A stretch of DNA of 13,978 nucleotides from an uncultured Mycoplasmatota bacterium. GTDB taxonomy: Bacteria > Bacillota_I > Bacilli_A > Mycoplasmatales > Mycoplasmoidaceae. The position numbers and the translations under genes were made by a program. The stretch covers positions 1 through 13,978 of the forward strand of contig CATAWQ010000018.1 in assembly GCA_949500635.1 (NCBI GenBank). The letters are read 5' to 3'. Under the pieces are notes generated by a model, which saw only the letters and a program-made list of their open reading frames with translations, was not told where the DNA came from and made no database searches. Below, one piece after another: positions 6,815-13,978 of the stretch (position 1 is the first letter of the stretch; the number at the start of each line of letters is the position of its first letter).

Positions 6815-7983
6815 TGAAAATAATTTATCTAAAATATGGAGAACTTACTTTAAAGGGTAAAAACAAAAAAGTATTTATTAACCAATTAATTAAAAATATT
6901 AAAATAGCTCTTAAAAATTTTAATTTAATAATCATAAAACAGTATGATTCTTCTCTAATTAAAGAAATTAATGATGAAGATTTTGATCAAGTAGTTTCTA
7001 TTTTAAAAAATATTCCAGGTATTTCTCAAATAATTATTGCCCAACAATTAGAAAGAAATTATGATAGCTTAATTAAATTTTTAAGCAATAAATTTGTAAA
7101 TTTAAATGAATTAACTCTTTTTAAAATAGAAACAAAAAGAATTGATAAATCATATGAATTAAATTCAATGGAATTTTCAAGAAAACTTGGTCATGATTTA
7201 TTAATTTCTAACAAATTACTAAAAGTTGACGTTAAAAAACCTCAATATAAAATTATTGTAGAAATACATAAAGATAATTTCATTTGCTACACAAACAAAA
7301 TTAATGGTAGAGGTGGATTTCCAATTGGTGTCGGTGGTAATGTATTAATGCTAATTTCTGGCGGAATTGATTCACCAGTTGCAGCTGGATTGCTAATGAA
7401 AAAAGGCTATAAAGTAGATTTTTTAACATTCATTTCACCTCCACACACAAAACCAGAAGCTTTAGCAAAAACTGAAGATTTAATTAAAGTTTTATCTAAA
7501 ACTTGTCCTTATATTCCAAAATTATACATATGTAATTTTACAAAAATACAACATGAGTTGTCACATATATCTGAACATTCGTATCAAATAACTTTGATGA
7601 GAAGATATTTTTTTAGAATTGCAGAGGAATTAAAAAATAAATTTAATTACGATGCAATAGCAACTGGTGAATCATTAGGACAGGTTGCCAGTCAAACTAT
7701 TCAAAGTATAAATACTATTGAATCAGTTTTAAATGATACAGTGGTTTTACGTCCGCTTTTAACTTATGATAAATTAGAAATTATTAATCTTGCAAATAAT
7801 TTTGGTACTTATCAAATTTCTATTTTACCATATGCTGATTCATGTTCATTGTTTGTTCCAGCAAACCCTGTAACCAAACCAACAATTCACAAAGCTAAAA
7901 AATTAGAAAATGAATTAAACCTAATTAATGATCTTTATAATATAACTATTGAAAAATATATTGAAACTAAATTAATTAAATAA
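6814..7983 (+). CDS. thiI: tRNA 4-thiouridine synthetase ThiI
   Basis: ThiI adenylates U8 of tRNA and, with sulfur delivered by a cysteine desulfurase such as IscS/NifZ, converts it to 4-thiouridine; in some bacteria it also feeds thiazole synthesis, which is unlikely here. The 389 residues comprise an N-terminal ferredoxin-like region opening IIYLKYGELTLKGKNKKVF, a THUMP domain (about 60-160), and an ATP-pyrophosphatase domain with the PP-loop SGGIDSP at 182-188. The rhodanese domain of E. coli ThiI is absent, as in Bacillus ThiI. A Cys at 344 in YADSCSLFVP sits where E. coli Cys344 is expected. No TGA codon falls in this gene. The ATG overlaps the upstream TAA by one base, indicating coupling; nrnA begins two bases after its stop. 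Confidence 0.95.
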   Translation: MKIIYLKYGELTLKGKNKKVFINQLIKNIKIALKNFNLIIIKQYDSSLIKEINDEDFDQVVSILKNIPGISQIIIAQQLERNYDSLIKFLSNKFVNLNELTLFKIETKRIDKSYELNSMEFSRKLGHDLLISNKLLKVDVKKPQYKIIVEIHKDNFICYTNKINGRGGFPIGVGGNVLMLISGGIDSPVAAGLLMKKGYKVDFLTFISPPHTKPEALAKTEDLIKVLSKTCPYIPKLYICNFTKIQHELSHISEHSYQITLMRRYFFRIAEELKNKFNYDAIATGESLGQVASQTIQSINTIESVLNDTVVLRPLLTYDKLEIINLANNFGTYQISILPYADSCSLFVPANPVTKPTIHKAKKLENELNLINDLYNITIEKYIETKLIK

Positions 7984-7984
7984 C

Positions 7985-8956
7985 ATGGAATTCATTAAAA
8001 AAACCATAATTGAAAAAATTAATAATTACAACAAAATATCGTTGTTTTTTCATGAAGTTCCTGACTTTGATGCTCTAGGAGCATGTTATGGTTTAAAACG
8101 TTTTATTAAAGATATTGCTCCTGAAAAGGAAGTCAAAATTATTGGATTAGATATTGTAGATGATTTTTTTTCTAAAGGTTTTTTTGAATTTGACCATTCC
8201 CATGTAGGAAACTCTTTCATTAGCCAATCATTAGGAATAATTTTAGACACAGCTAATGAACAAAGAATTTGAACAAATAGACATAGATATTGTAAGGAAT
8301 TGATTAGAATTGATCATCACCCACAAGCTGAATCGATTGCTAATATCGAATGAATCGATCCATCATATCCTGCAACTTGTCAAATGGTTGCAGAGTTGTT
8401 GTTTGATTGAAACCCAAAATATGTGTTCCCACCAACAGCAATGTATTTATATGCAGGTATTGTTACTGATACTGGTAGGTTCTTACATTCTAACACAAAT
8501 CCTTCAACATTAACAATTGCTGGTAAATTATTAAATACTGGTTTTAATAGAGAATCTATTAACAAAGCATTATATTTAAGAAACTATAAACAATTAAAAT
8601 TTGATTCATATGTTATTTCAAAAATAATTCTTCAAAAAAATAAAAAATTTGCTTATGCAGTTTTAGGAAAAAAATCTTTTGATCGGTACGACATAGATGT
8701 TAGAATGTCAATGGTGCAAATTTTAAATAACATTAAAGGTGTTGAAGTCTGAATGAGTTGTTACTATGACAAAACAAAAAAATCTTGAAGAGGTTCTCTA
8801 CGTAGTAGAGAATTACCAATTAATCAAATTGCTGAAAGACACAACGGTGGCGGTCATAAATTAGCTGCTGGTTTCACTTTAAAAAACAAAAGGGAAATTA
8901 AACAAATCAAAAAAGAAGTTATTGAATATTTGCAACAAGTTAAAAAAGTTTATTAA
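7985..8956 (+). CDS. nrnA: DHH/DHHA1 phosphoesterase, NrnA-type nanoRNase/pAp phosphatase
   Basis: NrnA-like DHH proteins degrade RNA dinucleotides and short oligonucleotides and dephosphorylate 3'-phosphoadenosine 5'-phosphate; mycoplasma homologues (MgpA-like) combine such activities. The 323 residues, with five TGA-encoded Trp, carry the DHH domain motifs: FHEVPDFDALGA (about 22-33, the DxDA metal site), ILDTANEQR, the defining RIDHHP, and AGIVTDTGRF. The C-terminal DHHA1 domain ends in the GGGHKLAAGF substrate-binding loop. The length is typical. The ATG lies one base after the thiI stop with no Shine-Dalgarno site, so translation is probably coupled. It is the last gene before a new promoter at 8966; no terminator hairpin separates it from the next gene. 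Neighbouring RNA and DNA nucleases hint at a nucleic-acid turnover theme but prove nothing. Confidence 0.93.
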
Positions 8957-8965
8957 AAATTAATA

Positions 8966-8971
8966 TATAAT
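8966..8971 (+). promoter_or_regulatory. Putative -10 (TATAAT) for orf77-dnaE operon
   Basis: A perfect TATAAT, extended upstream as TATATAAT, ends 9 nt before the ATG at 8981, in a 24-bp gap after nrnA. Transcription would start within a few bases of the ATG and there is no Shine-Dalgarno site, so the message would be leaderless or nearly so. No clear -35 is visible. Confidence 0.55.
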
Positions 8972-8980
8972 TAGATTACT

Positions 8981-9214
8981 ATGAGTAAGACAAAAACACT
9001 AAAAGTCTCTGATGTAGAACCAGAAGAATTTGAAAGAATTAAGGTAGAAGAAACTAAAGTAGTTAACCTTAAAGACTTAGGTGATTTATCTTCTTCAAAT
9101 ATAGACGAGGAATTATCTAAACTTTCAAAAAAACAACTTAAATATCGTTTGAAATATGAAGAAACTGATCCTGTAGTTGTTGCTAAAATCAAAGAATTAC
9201 TTAGAAACATGTAA
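8981..9214 (+). CDS. Small charged protein of unknown function, 77 aa
   Basis: I do not recognise this protein. It is hydrophilic and rich in Glu, Lys and Ser, without a signal peptide, membrane span or Cys. The N-terminal 50 residues are acidic and probably disordered (VEPEEFERIKVEETK, then LGDLSSSNIDEELSK). The C-terminal part (KKQLKYRLKYEETDPVVVAKIKELLRNM) looks helical with an amphipathic pattern. A good -10 sits directly upstream, it has an ATG start, and its TAA is 4 bp before dnaE, so it is very likely a real leader gene of the dnaE operon rather than chance. The opposite strand also has a long open frame here, but that lacks a promoter and homology that I can recognise. A role near replication is only an inference from position. 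Confidence 0.7.
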   Translation: MSKTKTLKVSDVEPEEFERIKVEETKVVNLKDLGDLSSSNIDEELSKLSKKQLKYRLKYEETDPVVVAKIKELLRNM

Positions 9215-9218
9215 TAAA

Positions 9219-12149
9219 ATGTTTATAAATCTTAACACCCATTCCTACTATTCATTATTAATGTCATCAATAAGTATTGATGACATTATTAATTTTGCAA
9301 TTAAAAATAAGCAAAAATACGTTTCACTGATTGATATTAATTCGATGTATGGAACAATTGAATTTTATGATAAAGCAATAAAAAATAATTTAATTCCTAT
9401 AATTGGTTTGCAAATAGAATATGAAAATGAAAAAGTAATTTTGATTGCAAAAAATAATGATGGGTGCAAAAATTTATTTAAAATTTCATCACTAGTAATG
9501 ACTAATAGGGAATTAATTTTACCTAAATATTTGTCAGATTTATTTGTAATTGTTAATGACACATCTAAAAGTTTATGATTAAAAGATCATGACGATTCTT
9601 TTAGTTTAAATCAAAATACTAATAATTGCATCGCATGCAATGAAGTGTTCTTTGAAAATGAAGGTGACATTGAATATATAAAAGTTTTGCATGCTATTAA
9701 AAATGGAATCACATACAAAGAAGTGGGAAGTTTATTAGAATTATCTAATTATTACATGATAAACAATGAAGAAGCAACTAAAATTTATTCAAAAAAATCT
9801 TTAGAAAATTTAGATAAACTTTTAAATTCATGCAAATGAACTATAGAATTTGACAAAAAACATCACTTTATTAAATACAATAAAAAATATGACTCTAAGG
9901 AGTTACTTCAAGCAATGTGTGTTGAAGGACTAAAAAAAAGATTAAATTCATCACATGCACCAGTAACTTACATTAAGAGATTAACACATGAATTAGAAAC
10001 AATAAACAAAATGGGTTTTAATGACTACTTTTTAGTTGTCCAAGACTATGTCAGCTTTGCTAAACATAATGGAATTTTGGTTGGACCAGGCAGAGGGTCA
10101 GCAGCTGGTTCTCTAGTTTCATATACATTAGGAATTACAGAAATTGACCCAATTCAATATGGATTAATATTTGAAAGATTTTTAAATCCTGATCGTAACA
10201 CTATGCCTGATATAGATGTGGATTTTATGGATGATAGACGTAGTGAAATTATTGAATATATTCACAACAGATACTCACAAGAACATGTCGCTCATATTTT
10301 GACTTTTCAAAAAATGAAAAGTAAAATGGCAATTAGAGATGTTTGTCGAGCATTTGAATTTGACTTAAAACTCGTTGGATTGATTTCAAAAGAATTTCCA
10401 TCTGCTTACTTTGATTCAACCATTGAAGAAATTATTAAATCAAATAAAAGAGTTGCTGAATATGCTAACAAATATCCAAAAATATTTAAAATTGCAAGCA
10501 AACTTGTAGGATTCCCAAGACAAATAGGACAACATGCTGCTGGTATTATTATTTCAGATAAACCTTTAGATGAAATTATCCCTATTCAATTATCAAGTGA
10601 TAATATTTATTCGACTCAATTCTCAATGGAATATCTTGAAGCATTTGGTTTAATAAAAATGGATATCTTAGGTTTAGTAAACTTATCGACTATTGATAAA
10701 TGTTTAAAGTTAATTGAGAAAACTATTGGTAAAAAAATTGATCTTTCTAACATTCTTTTAAATGATGAATCTGTATTTAAAGAATTGTCTAACGGAAATA
10801 CACAAGGTATATTTCAATTAGAATCCCCAGGAATGACTAATTTAATCAGAAAAATTAAGCCATTAAACATTGAAGATATTTCAATAACTTCTGCATTATT
10901 CAGACCCGGACCTCAAAAAAACATTAATATTTATTTAGAAAATAAATCTCATCCAGAAAATATACAATATTTAAATGATGATTTCAAATCTGTTCTAAGC
11001 TCTACTTACAACATTATTATTTATCAAGAACAAGTAATTGAAATGGTAAAGCGGGTTGCAAAATTTAGTCTTGCACAAGCTGATATGTTCAGACGCGCTA
11101 TCTCAAAAAAAGATGCAGCAAAATTATCTAGTTTGAAAGAAAAATTTATTGAAGGTGGAATAAATAATGGTTACTCTGAAAAAGAGGTCTATCAAATCTT
11201 TGATTACATATATGAATTTGCTAATTATGGTTTCAATCACTCTCACTCATTAGCTTATTCATATGTAAGTTATTGAATGGCTTATTTAAAATTTAAATAT
11301 CCATTACAATTTTTTACAACTTTGTTATCATCAAATGATAATAGTGCTGACAAAATTGCTGTATATGTAGCTGATGCTAAAAAATGTGGAATCAATATAT
11401 GCCAACCAAATATTCAAGATTCACACTTTAACTTTAGTATCAAAAAGTCTAAAATTATTTTTGGATTTAATGCAATAAAAGGAATTGGTCGAGAAACTAT
11501 AAATAAAATTTTAACTATTAGGAATCAACAACCTAAAAAAGAGTTTAAAAACATGTACTTCGCTATCGGATTACTGGCAAATAATTCAATAGGAATTAAG
11601 ACTGTAGAAATTTTAGTTAAAGCAGGATGTTTTGATTGTTTTTTAGAAAAAAATCAAACTAGACTCTTTATTTTAAAAAACTTAGAAGAAATATTTAAAG
11701 CAAGTAGACTAATGAAACCAAATGGAGAATTCATTATTTCTCCTAACTTAGTTGAAATTGTACCTGTTAATGAAGAAATTCTAAAATTACAAGAAGAACA
11801 ATTTAATTTACTAGGAGTAAATTTTGCAGAGCATCCAGTAGTAAATATTAGAAATAACTATAAAGGTGACGAAACAATTTTAACATTATCTGATGTAGGT
11901 AACACCTCTTCATTTGTTCACTGTTTTGTTGTTTTAGATAGTTTTAGGGAAATAAAAACTAAAACAGGATTACCAATGGCTTTTGCAAAAATTGAAGATG
12001 ATACAAAAGTGTCAGATGTTGTTATTTTCCCTGGTGTATATACCAAAGCAAAAAGTATAATTAAAAAAGGTGAAATCTATTTAGTGTGTGTTAAAAGTGC
12101 ACCACGTGGACTTCAATTAATGAGCATTAAAGAAATAGAACATGAGTAA
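9219..12149 (+). CDS. dnaE: DNA polymerase III alpha subunit (DnaE)
   Basis: DnaE is a C-family DNA polymerase; in low-GC Gram-positives and mycoplasmas it works beside PolC, extending primers or acting in repair. The frame gives 976 residues with three TGA-encoded Trp (9576, 9837, 11274), which otherwise make it look like four fragments. Order: a degenerate PHP domain (residues 1-150), palm with GPGRGSAAGS (289-298) and catalytic Asp331/Asp333 in MPDIDVDF plus Asp482 in KMDILGL, fingers with YQEQV and FRRAISKK, FNHSHSLAYSYVSYW, a helix-hairpin-helix near 750 (AIKGIGRETI), and a C-terminal OB-fold from about 888. The E. coli tau-binding domain is missing. The ATG at 9219, 4 bp after orf77, matches the usual N-terminus; there is no Shine-Dalgarno site. 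Its end overlaps the exonuclease gene by 8 bases. Confidence 0.97.
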
Positions 12150-13014
12150 AAAAGCAATTGTAATTGATGGTAACTCGCTTATATATAGAGTTTTTTATGC
12201 AACTTATCAGCAATTAGACTATTATAAAAAAAATAATTTACCACCTGCTAATGCAATTAAATTAGTGGCCAGTATTGTTATTAAATTATTAAATGAAAAT
12301 CAATATGATTATGCGCTCTTTGCGCTTGATTCTCATAAGAAGACATTTAGAACAGAACAATTTGAAAATTATAAAGCAGGACGCAATCCAATGCCAGAAG
12401 AATTAGTTAGTCAATTAGATGATATTAAAAATATAGTTTCAGCTATTGGATTAAACATTCAAGCTATTCCAGGAATAGAAGCTGATGATATAATTGGTAG
12501 TTATTCAAAAATAATGAATGACTCTGACATTGATGTTACTATTTTTACTTCAGATCGTGATATGCTTCAATTAGTTAACTCAAAAACATCTGTTTCATTT
12601 TTTGTTAAAGGAATATCTGTTAGAGATTTATATACTGAACAAAACTTTTGTGAAAAGTTTATGGGATTAAAACCTTGTCAAATTCCTGATTTTAAAGGGA
12701 TATCAGGAGACTCTTCTGATAACTTAACTGGTGTTAAAGGTATTGGTCCTAAAACTGCTGTTAGTCTTTTGCAAAAATACGGATCACTTGACAATATTTA
12801 TGATCATATTAATGAGCTTAATGAAACACAAGCAAAAAAATTTACTGAATGTAAAAATCATGCTAAACTTTGTAAAAGTTTAGCTACTATTCGCTTAGAT
12901 GTTTTAAGTGATAGATCGATAAACGAATTTTTAACAAAAAATTTTAATGTAAATCAATTTGAAAAAATCATATCATATTACAAACTTGATTCTTTAAGGA
13001 ACTTATTAAAATAA
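12142..13014 (+). CDS. Stand-alone 5'-3' exonuclease (PolA N-terminal type)
   Basis: This protein corresponds to the 5'-nuclease domain of DNA polymerase I, which removes RNA primers and flaps; the polymerase and 3'-5' exonuclease domains are absent, as is usual in mycoplasmas. Its 290 residues hold the full set of metal-ligand acids: Asp9 (VIDGNSL), Asp63 (FALDSHKKTFR), Glu113/Asp115/Asp116 (GIEADDIIG), Asp138/Asp140 (TSDRDMLQLV) and Asp190/Asp193 (GDSSDN). The helix-hairpin-helix GVKGIGPKTAVSLLQKYGSL (197-216) follows. No TGA codon is used. The ATG at 12142 overlaps the end of dnaE by 8 bases, so the two are probably translationally coupled and act together in DNA synthesis and repair. It is often annotated polA by homology although it is not a polymerase. 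Confidence 0.95.
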   Translation: MSKKAIVIDGNSLIYRVFYATYQQLDYYKKNNLPPANAIKLVASIVIKLLNENQYDYALFALDSHKKTFRTEQFENYKAGRNPMPEELVSQLDDIKNIVSAIGLNIQAIPGIEADDIIGSYSKIMNDSDIDVTIFTSDRDMLQLVNSKTSVSFFVKGISVRDLYTEQNFCEKFMGLKPCQIPDFKGISGDSSDNLTGVKGIGPKTAVSLLQKYGSLDNIYDHINELNETQAKKFTECKNHAKLCKSLATIRLDVLSDRSINEFLTKNFNVNQFEKIISYYKLDSLRNLLK

Positions 13015-13026
13015 TTTGTTCCATTA

Positions 13027-13032
13027 TATAAT
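13027..13032 (+). promoter_or_regulatory. Putative -10 (TATAAT) for the DJ-1-HPF operon
   Basis: TATAAT ends 8 nt before the ATG at 13041, in the 26-bp gap after the exonuclease gene. The implied transcript begins at or within a few bases of the start codon, and no Shine-Dalgarno site is present. No terminator hairpin precedes it, so read-through from dnaE may also contribute. Confidence 0.5.
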
Positions 13033-13040
13033 AAATATAT

Positions 13041-13601
13041 ATGATAAAAATTGGTATTATTGTAGCAAATGGTACAGAAGACTCTGAACTAGTTGTCCCT
13101 GTAGACATTTGAAATCGTGCCGGAATAATCACTAAAATTATTTCAATTCACAAGAAAAAAAATGTTCTTCTTGCAAATGGTATTAAAGTTTCTTGCAATG
13201 AAACTTTGGATGTTGAAAATTTGAGTAAATATAATGCAATATATCTACCGGGTGGTACTAAAGGAGTTGAACAATTATCATCTACTAATACTCCTAAGTT
13301 AATTAACTTCCTAAAAGGCAATACAAATAGTAATGTGTGATTCTTGTCTATTTGTGCTGCTACGAGCATATATGGAAAATTAGGAATGCTAAAGGGTGTT
13401 AAAGCAACTTGTTATCCTGGTTATGAATCTAGTTTCAAATCTTCATACGTTAAACAACCAGTAGTTGTTTCAAAACACTTTATAACAGCTAATGGTCCAG
13501 GTAGTGTTTTTGATTTTGCATTTAAAGTTGTCGAAAAATTAATAAGCCCTGCTATGGCTAAAAAAGTAGCAAATGATATGTTATACAAAGGAATTAAATA
13601 A
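13041..13601 (+). CDS. DJ-1/PfpI family protein
   Basis: This belongs to the DJ-1/ThiJ/PfpI superfamily, whose bacterial members are linked to oxidative-stress and carbonyl detoxification; the exact activity is debated. The 186 residues, with Trp from TGA in DIWNRAG and NVWFLS, align along the whole length with DJ-1: Glu16 in EDSELVVPVDIWNRAG equals the acid (human Glu18) that activates the nucleophile, YLPGG forms the conserved turn, Cys105 in LSICAATSIYGK is the elbow cysteine (human Cys106), and ITANGPGSVFDFAFKVVEKL is the C-terminal signature. GVKATCYPGYE replaces the HP of human DJ-1 with YP, as in many bacterial members. The ATG at 13041 gives a standard N-terminus. hpf follows two bases after its stop, so the two are co-transcribed. 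Confidence 0.92.
13587..13593 (+). promoter_or_regulatory. Shine-Dalgarno site for hpf
   Basis: AAAGGAA ends 10 nt before ATG 13604, inside the last codons of the DJ-1 gene. It supports independent initiation on hpf within a shared transcript. Confidence 0.5.
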
Positions 13602-13603
13602 TT

Positions 13604-13900
13604 ATGAATTTTACAATTAGATGAAAAGACTGTAAGAAAAGCGATGCAATTGCAAGTCATTTACAAAATAAAATGGATGATTTTCAATATTTCCACTTTG
13701 TGGAAGACGATGGAAAAGTAGAAATTGTTTATTATGCAAAGCAGAATAAATACACTTGTAGAATGAATGTTCACGTTAAAACTAAAGGAATCATTAGAGC
13801 TGAAGCTAATTCTTATGATGTAATAACATCCATAAATGATTGTGCTAATAAAATCACTTATCAATTAAGACGTGTAAAAACACAATTTAAAGATAGATAG
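13604..13900 (+). CDS. hpf: Ribosome hibernation-promoting factor, short form
   Basis: HPF/RaiA (YfiA) proteins bind the 30S decoding centre in slow-growing cells, stop translation and, in some forms, pair ribosomes. The 98 residues have the beta-alpha-beta-beta-beta-alpha order: MNFTIRWKDCKKSDAIASHLQNKMDDF, then strands KVEIVYYAK and YTCRMNVHVKTKGIIRAEANSYDV, then the helix ITSINDCANKITYQLRRVKTQFKDR, whose D-x-x-x-x-I-x-x-x-x-x-K-x-x-x-QLRR-x-K pattern is diagnostic. Trp7 is a TGA codon; a start at 13673 would lose the first strand and helix. The C-terminal dimerisation domain of long Bacillus/Staphylococcus HPF is absent. It is second in the DJ-1 operon and directly followed by a terminator, so it forms a small stress or dormancy unit. 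Confidence 0.85.
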
Positions 13901-13904
13901 GCAC

Positions 13905-13937
13905 AAATGCACTCAAAGCAATTTGGGTGTATTTTTT
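13905..13937 (+). terminator. Rho-independent terminator after hpf
   Basis: A 13-bp stem (13905-13917 with 13922-13934, including G-T wobbles) closes on the tetraloop GCAA, a GNRA type, at 13918-13921. The 3' arm runs into six T at 13932-13937. It starts 4 bases after the hpf TAG. It is the only convincing intrinsic terminator in the window. Confidence 0.85.
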
Positions 13938-13945
13938 CAAATTTC

Positions 13946-13977
13946 TTGCAAAAAAAAAAAAAAAAAACGAGTATAAA
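13946..13977 (+). promoter_or_regulatory. Putative promoter with poly(A) spacer, possibly phase-variable
   Basis: A -35-like TTGCAA (13946-13951) and a -10-like TATAAA (13972-13977) are separated by 20 bases, most of them the poly(A) tract followed by CGAG. It follows a terminator and points toward a gene beyond the right edge. The arrangement is like the vlp promoters of Mycoplasma hyorhinis, where poly(A) length beside the -10 box switches surface-protein transcription. The target gene is not visible, so function is inferred. Confidence 0.45.
13950..13967 (+). repeat. Poly(A) homopolymer, 18 A
   Basis: Eighteen consecutive A residues begin 13 bases after the terminator T-run. Such tracts are prone to slipped-strand length change. 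It is the longest homopolymer I noticed in the window. The exact count may vary between cells or be misread in sequencing. Confidence 0.9.
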
Positions 13978-13978
13978 T

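Noticed and set aside
8310..8513. Plus-strand 67-codon frame inside nrnA
   Set aside because: It lies out of frame within the DHH domain; the nrnA frame with TGA as Trp explains the region completely.
8971..9210. Minus-strand 79-codon frame opposite the 77-aa gene
   Set aside because: The plus-strand frame has a perfect -10, an ATG and tight linkage to dnaE; the minus frame is Ser/Leu-rich as expected from the complement of Glu/Lys codons.
9625..9641. Inverted repeat ATTGCAT-CGC-ATGCAAT
   Set aside because: It lies in the coding sequence of dnaE, has no T-run and no nearby gene boundary; it is probably chance.
9219..12149. Apparent split of dnaE into four separate ORFs, suggesting a pseudogene
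   Set aside because: The breaks are TGA codons at 9576, 9837 and 11274 in one continuous frame; read as Trp they give a complete protein with an intact catalytic triad.
12142..13014. A truncated DNA polymerase I that lost its polymerase domain by recent deletion
   Set aside because: A stand-alone 5'-3' exonuclease after dnaE is the normal state in mycoplasmas, and the ORF ends cleanly with a new promoter after it.
1..13978. CRISPR array, tRNA or rRNA gene, insertion sequence or toxin-antitoxin system
   Set aside because: I found no spaced direct repeats, cloverleaf-like sequence, transposase or paired small toxin genes; coding density leaves no gap above about 50 bp except the last 78 bases.

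Overview
The window is AT-rich mycoplasma (Mollicutes) DNA that uses genetic code 4. Nearly every gene is interrupted by in-frame TGA codons at positions where tryptophan is conserved in the family (for example thymidylate synthase 'AW-NPSQ', DHFR 'MPW'). All reading frames below treat TGA as Trp. The small gene set, dnaE followed by a stand-alone polA-type 5'-3' exonuclease, and a putative nuclease that I recall only from mycoplasmas fit a Mycoplasma sensu lato species, perhaps of the hominis group. I cannot name the species from sequence alone.

Layout. (1) 2-3434, plus strand: a tightly packed operon of plsC (left end cut by the window), thyA, folA, scpA and scpB, with 1-, 11- and 8-nt overlaps and a 9-nt gap between thyA and folA. 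It joins phospholipid acylation, dTMP/folate chemistry and chromosome condensation. (2) 3435-4298, minus: a DegV/FakB fatty-acid-binding protein, stop to stop with scpB. (3) 4342-4932, plus: a YtpR-type tRNA-binding-domain protein, divergent from degV across a 43-bp promoter region. (4) 4929-5927, minus: an unrecognised 332-aa polytopic membrane protein whose stop codon overlaps that of ytpR. (5) 5969-8956, plus: a YqaJ-like PD-(D/E)XK putative nuclease, thiI (tRNA 4-thiouridine synthetase without rhodanese domain) and nrnA (DHH nanoRNase/pAp phosphatase). (6) 8981-13014, plus: an unrecognised 77-aa acidic protein, dnaE (DNA polymerase III alpha) and the 5'-3' exonuclease. (7) 13041-13900, plus: a DJ-1/PfpI protein and a short ribosome hibernation factor, ended by a strong rho-independent terminator. 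(8) 13946-13978: an 18-A homopolymer between a possible -35 and a possible -10, at the right edge.

The genes are mostly housekeeping: membrane lipid (plsC, degV), nucleotide supply (thyA, folA), chromosome and replication/repair (scpAB, dnaE, exonuclease, putative nuclease), RNA metabolism (thiI, nrnA, ytpR), and stress/dormancy (DJ-1, HPF). There is no gene-free stretch over 300 bases, and I saw no tRNA, rRNA, insertion sequence or CRISPR array. The most unusual signal is the poly(A) tract at the right end, which resembles mycoplasma promoters whose -35/-10 spacing varies by slippage. Its target gene lies outside the window. Other points of interest are the putative nuclease, the unrecognised membrane protein, the eroded PHP domain of DnaE, and paired 9-bp promoter modules in both divergent intergenic regions.
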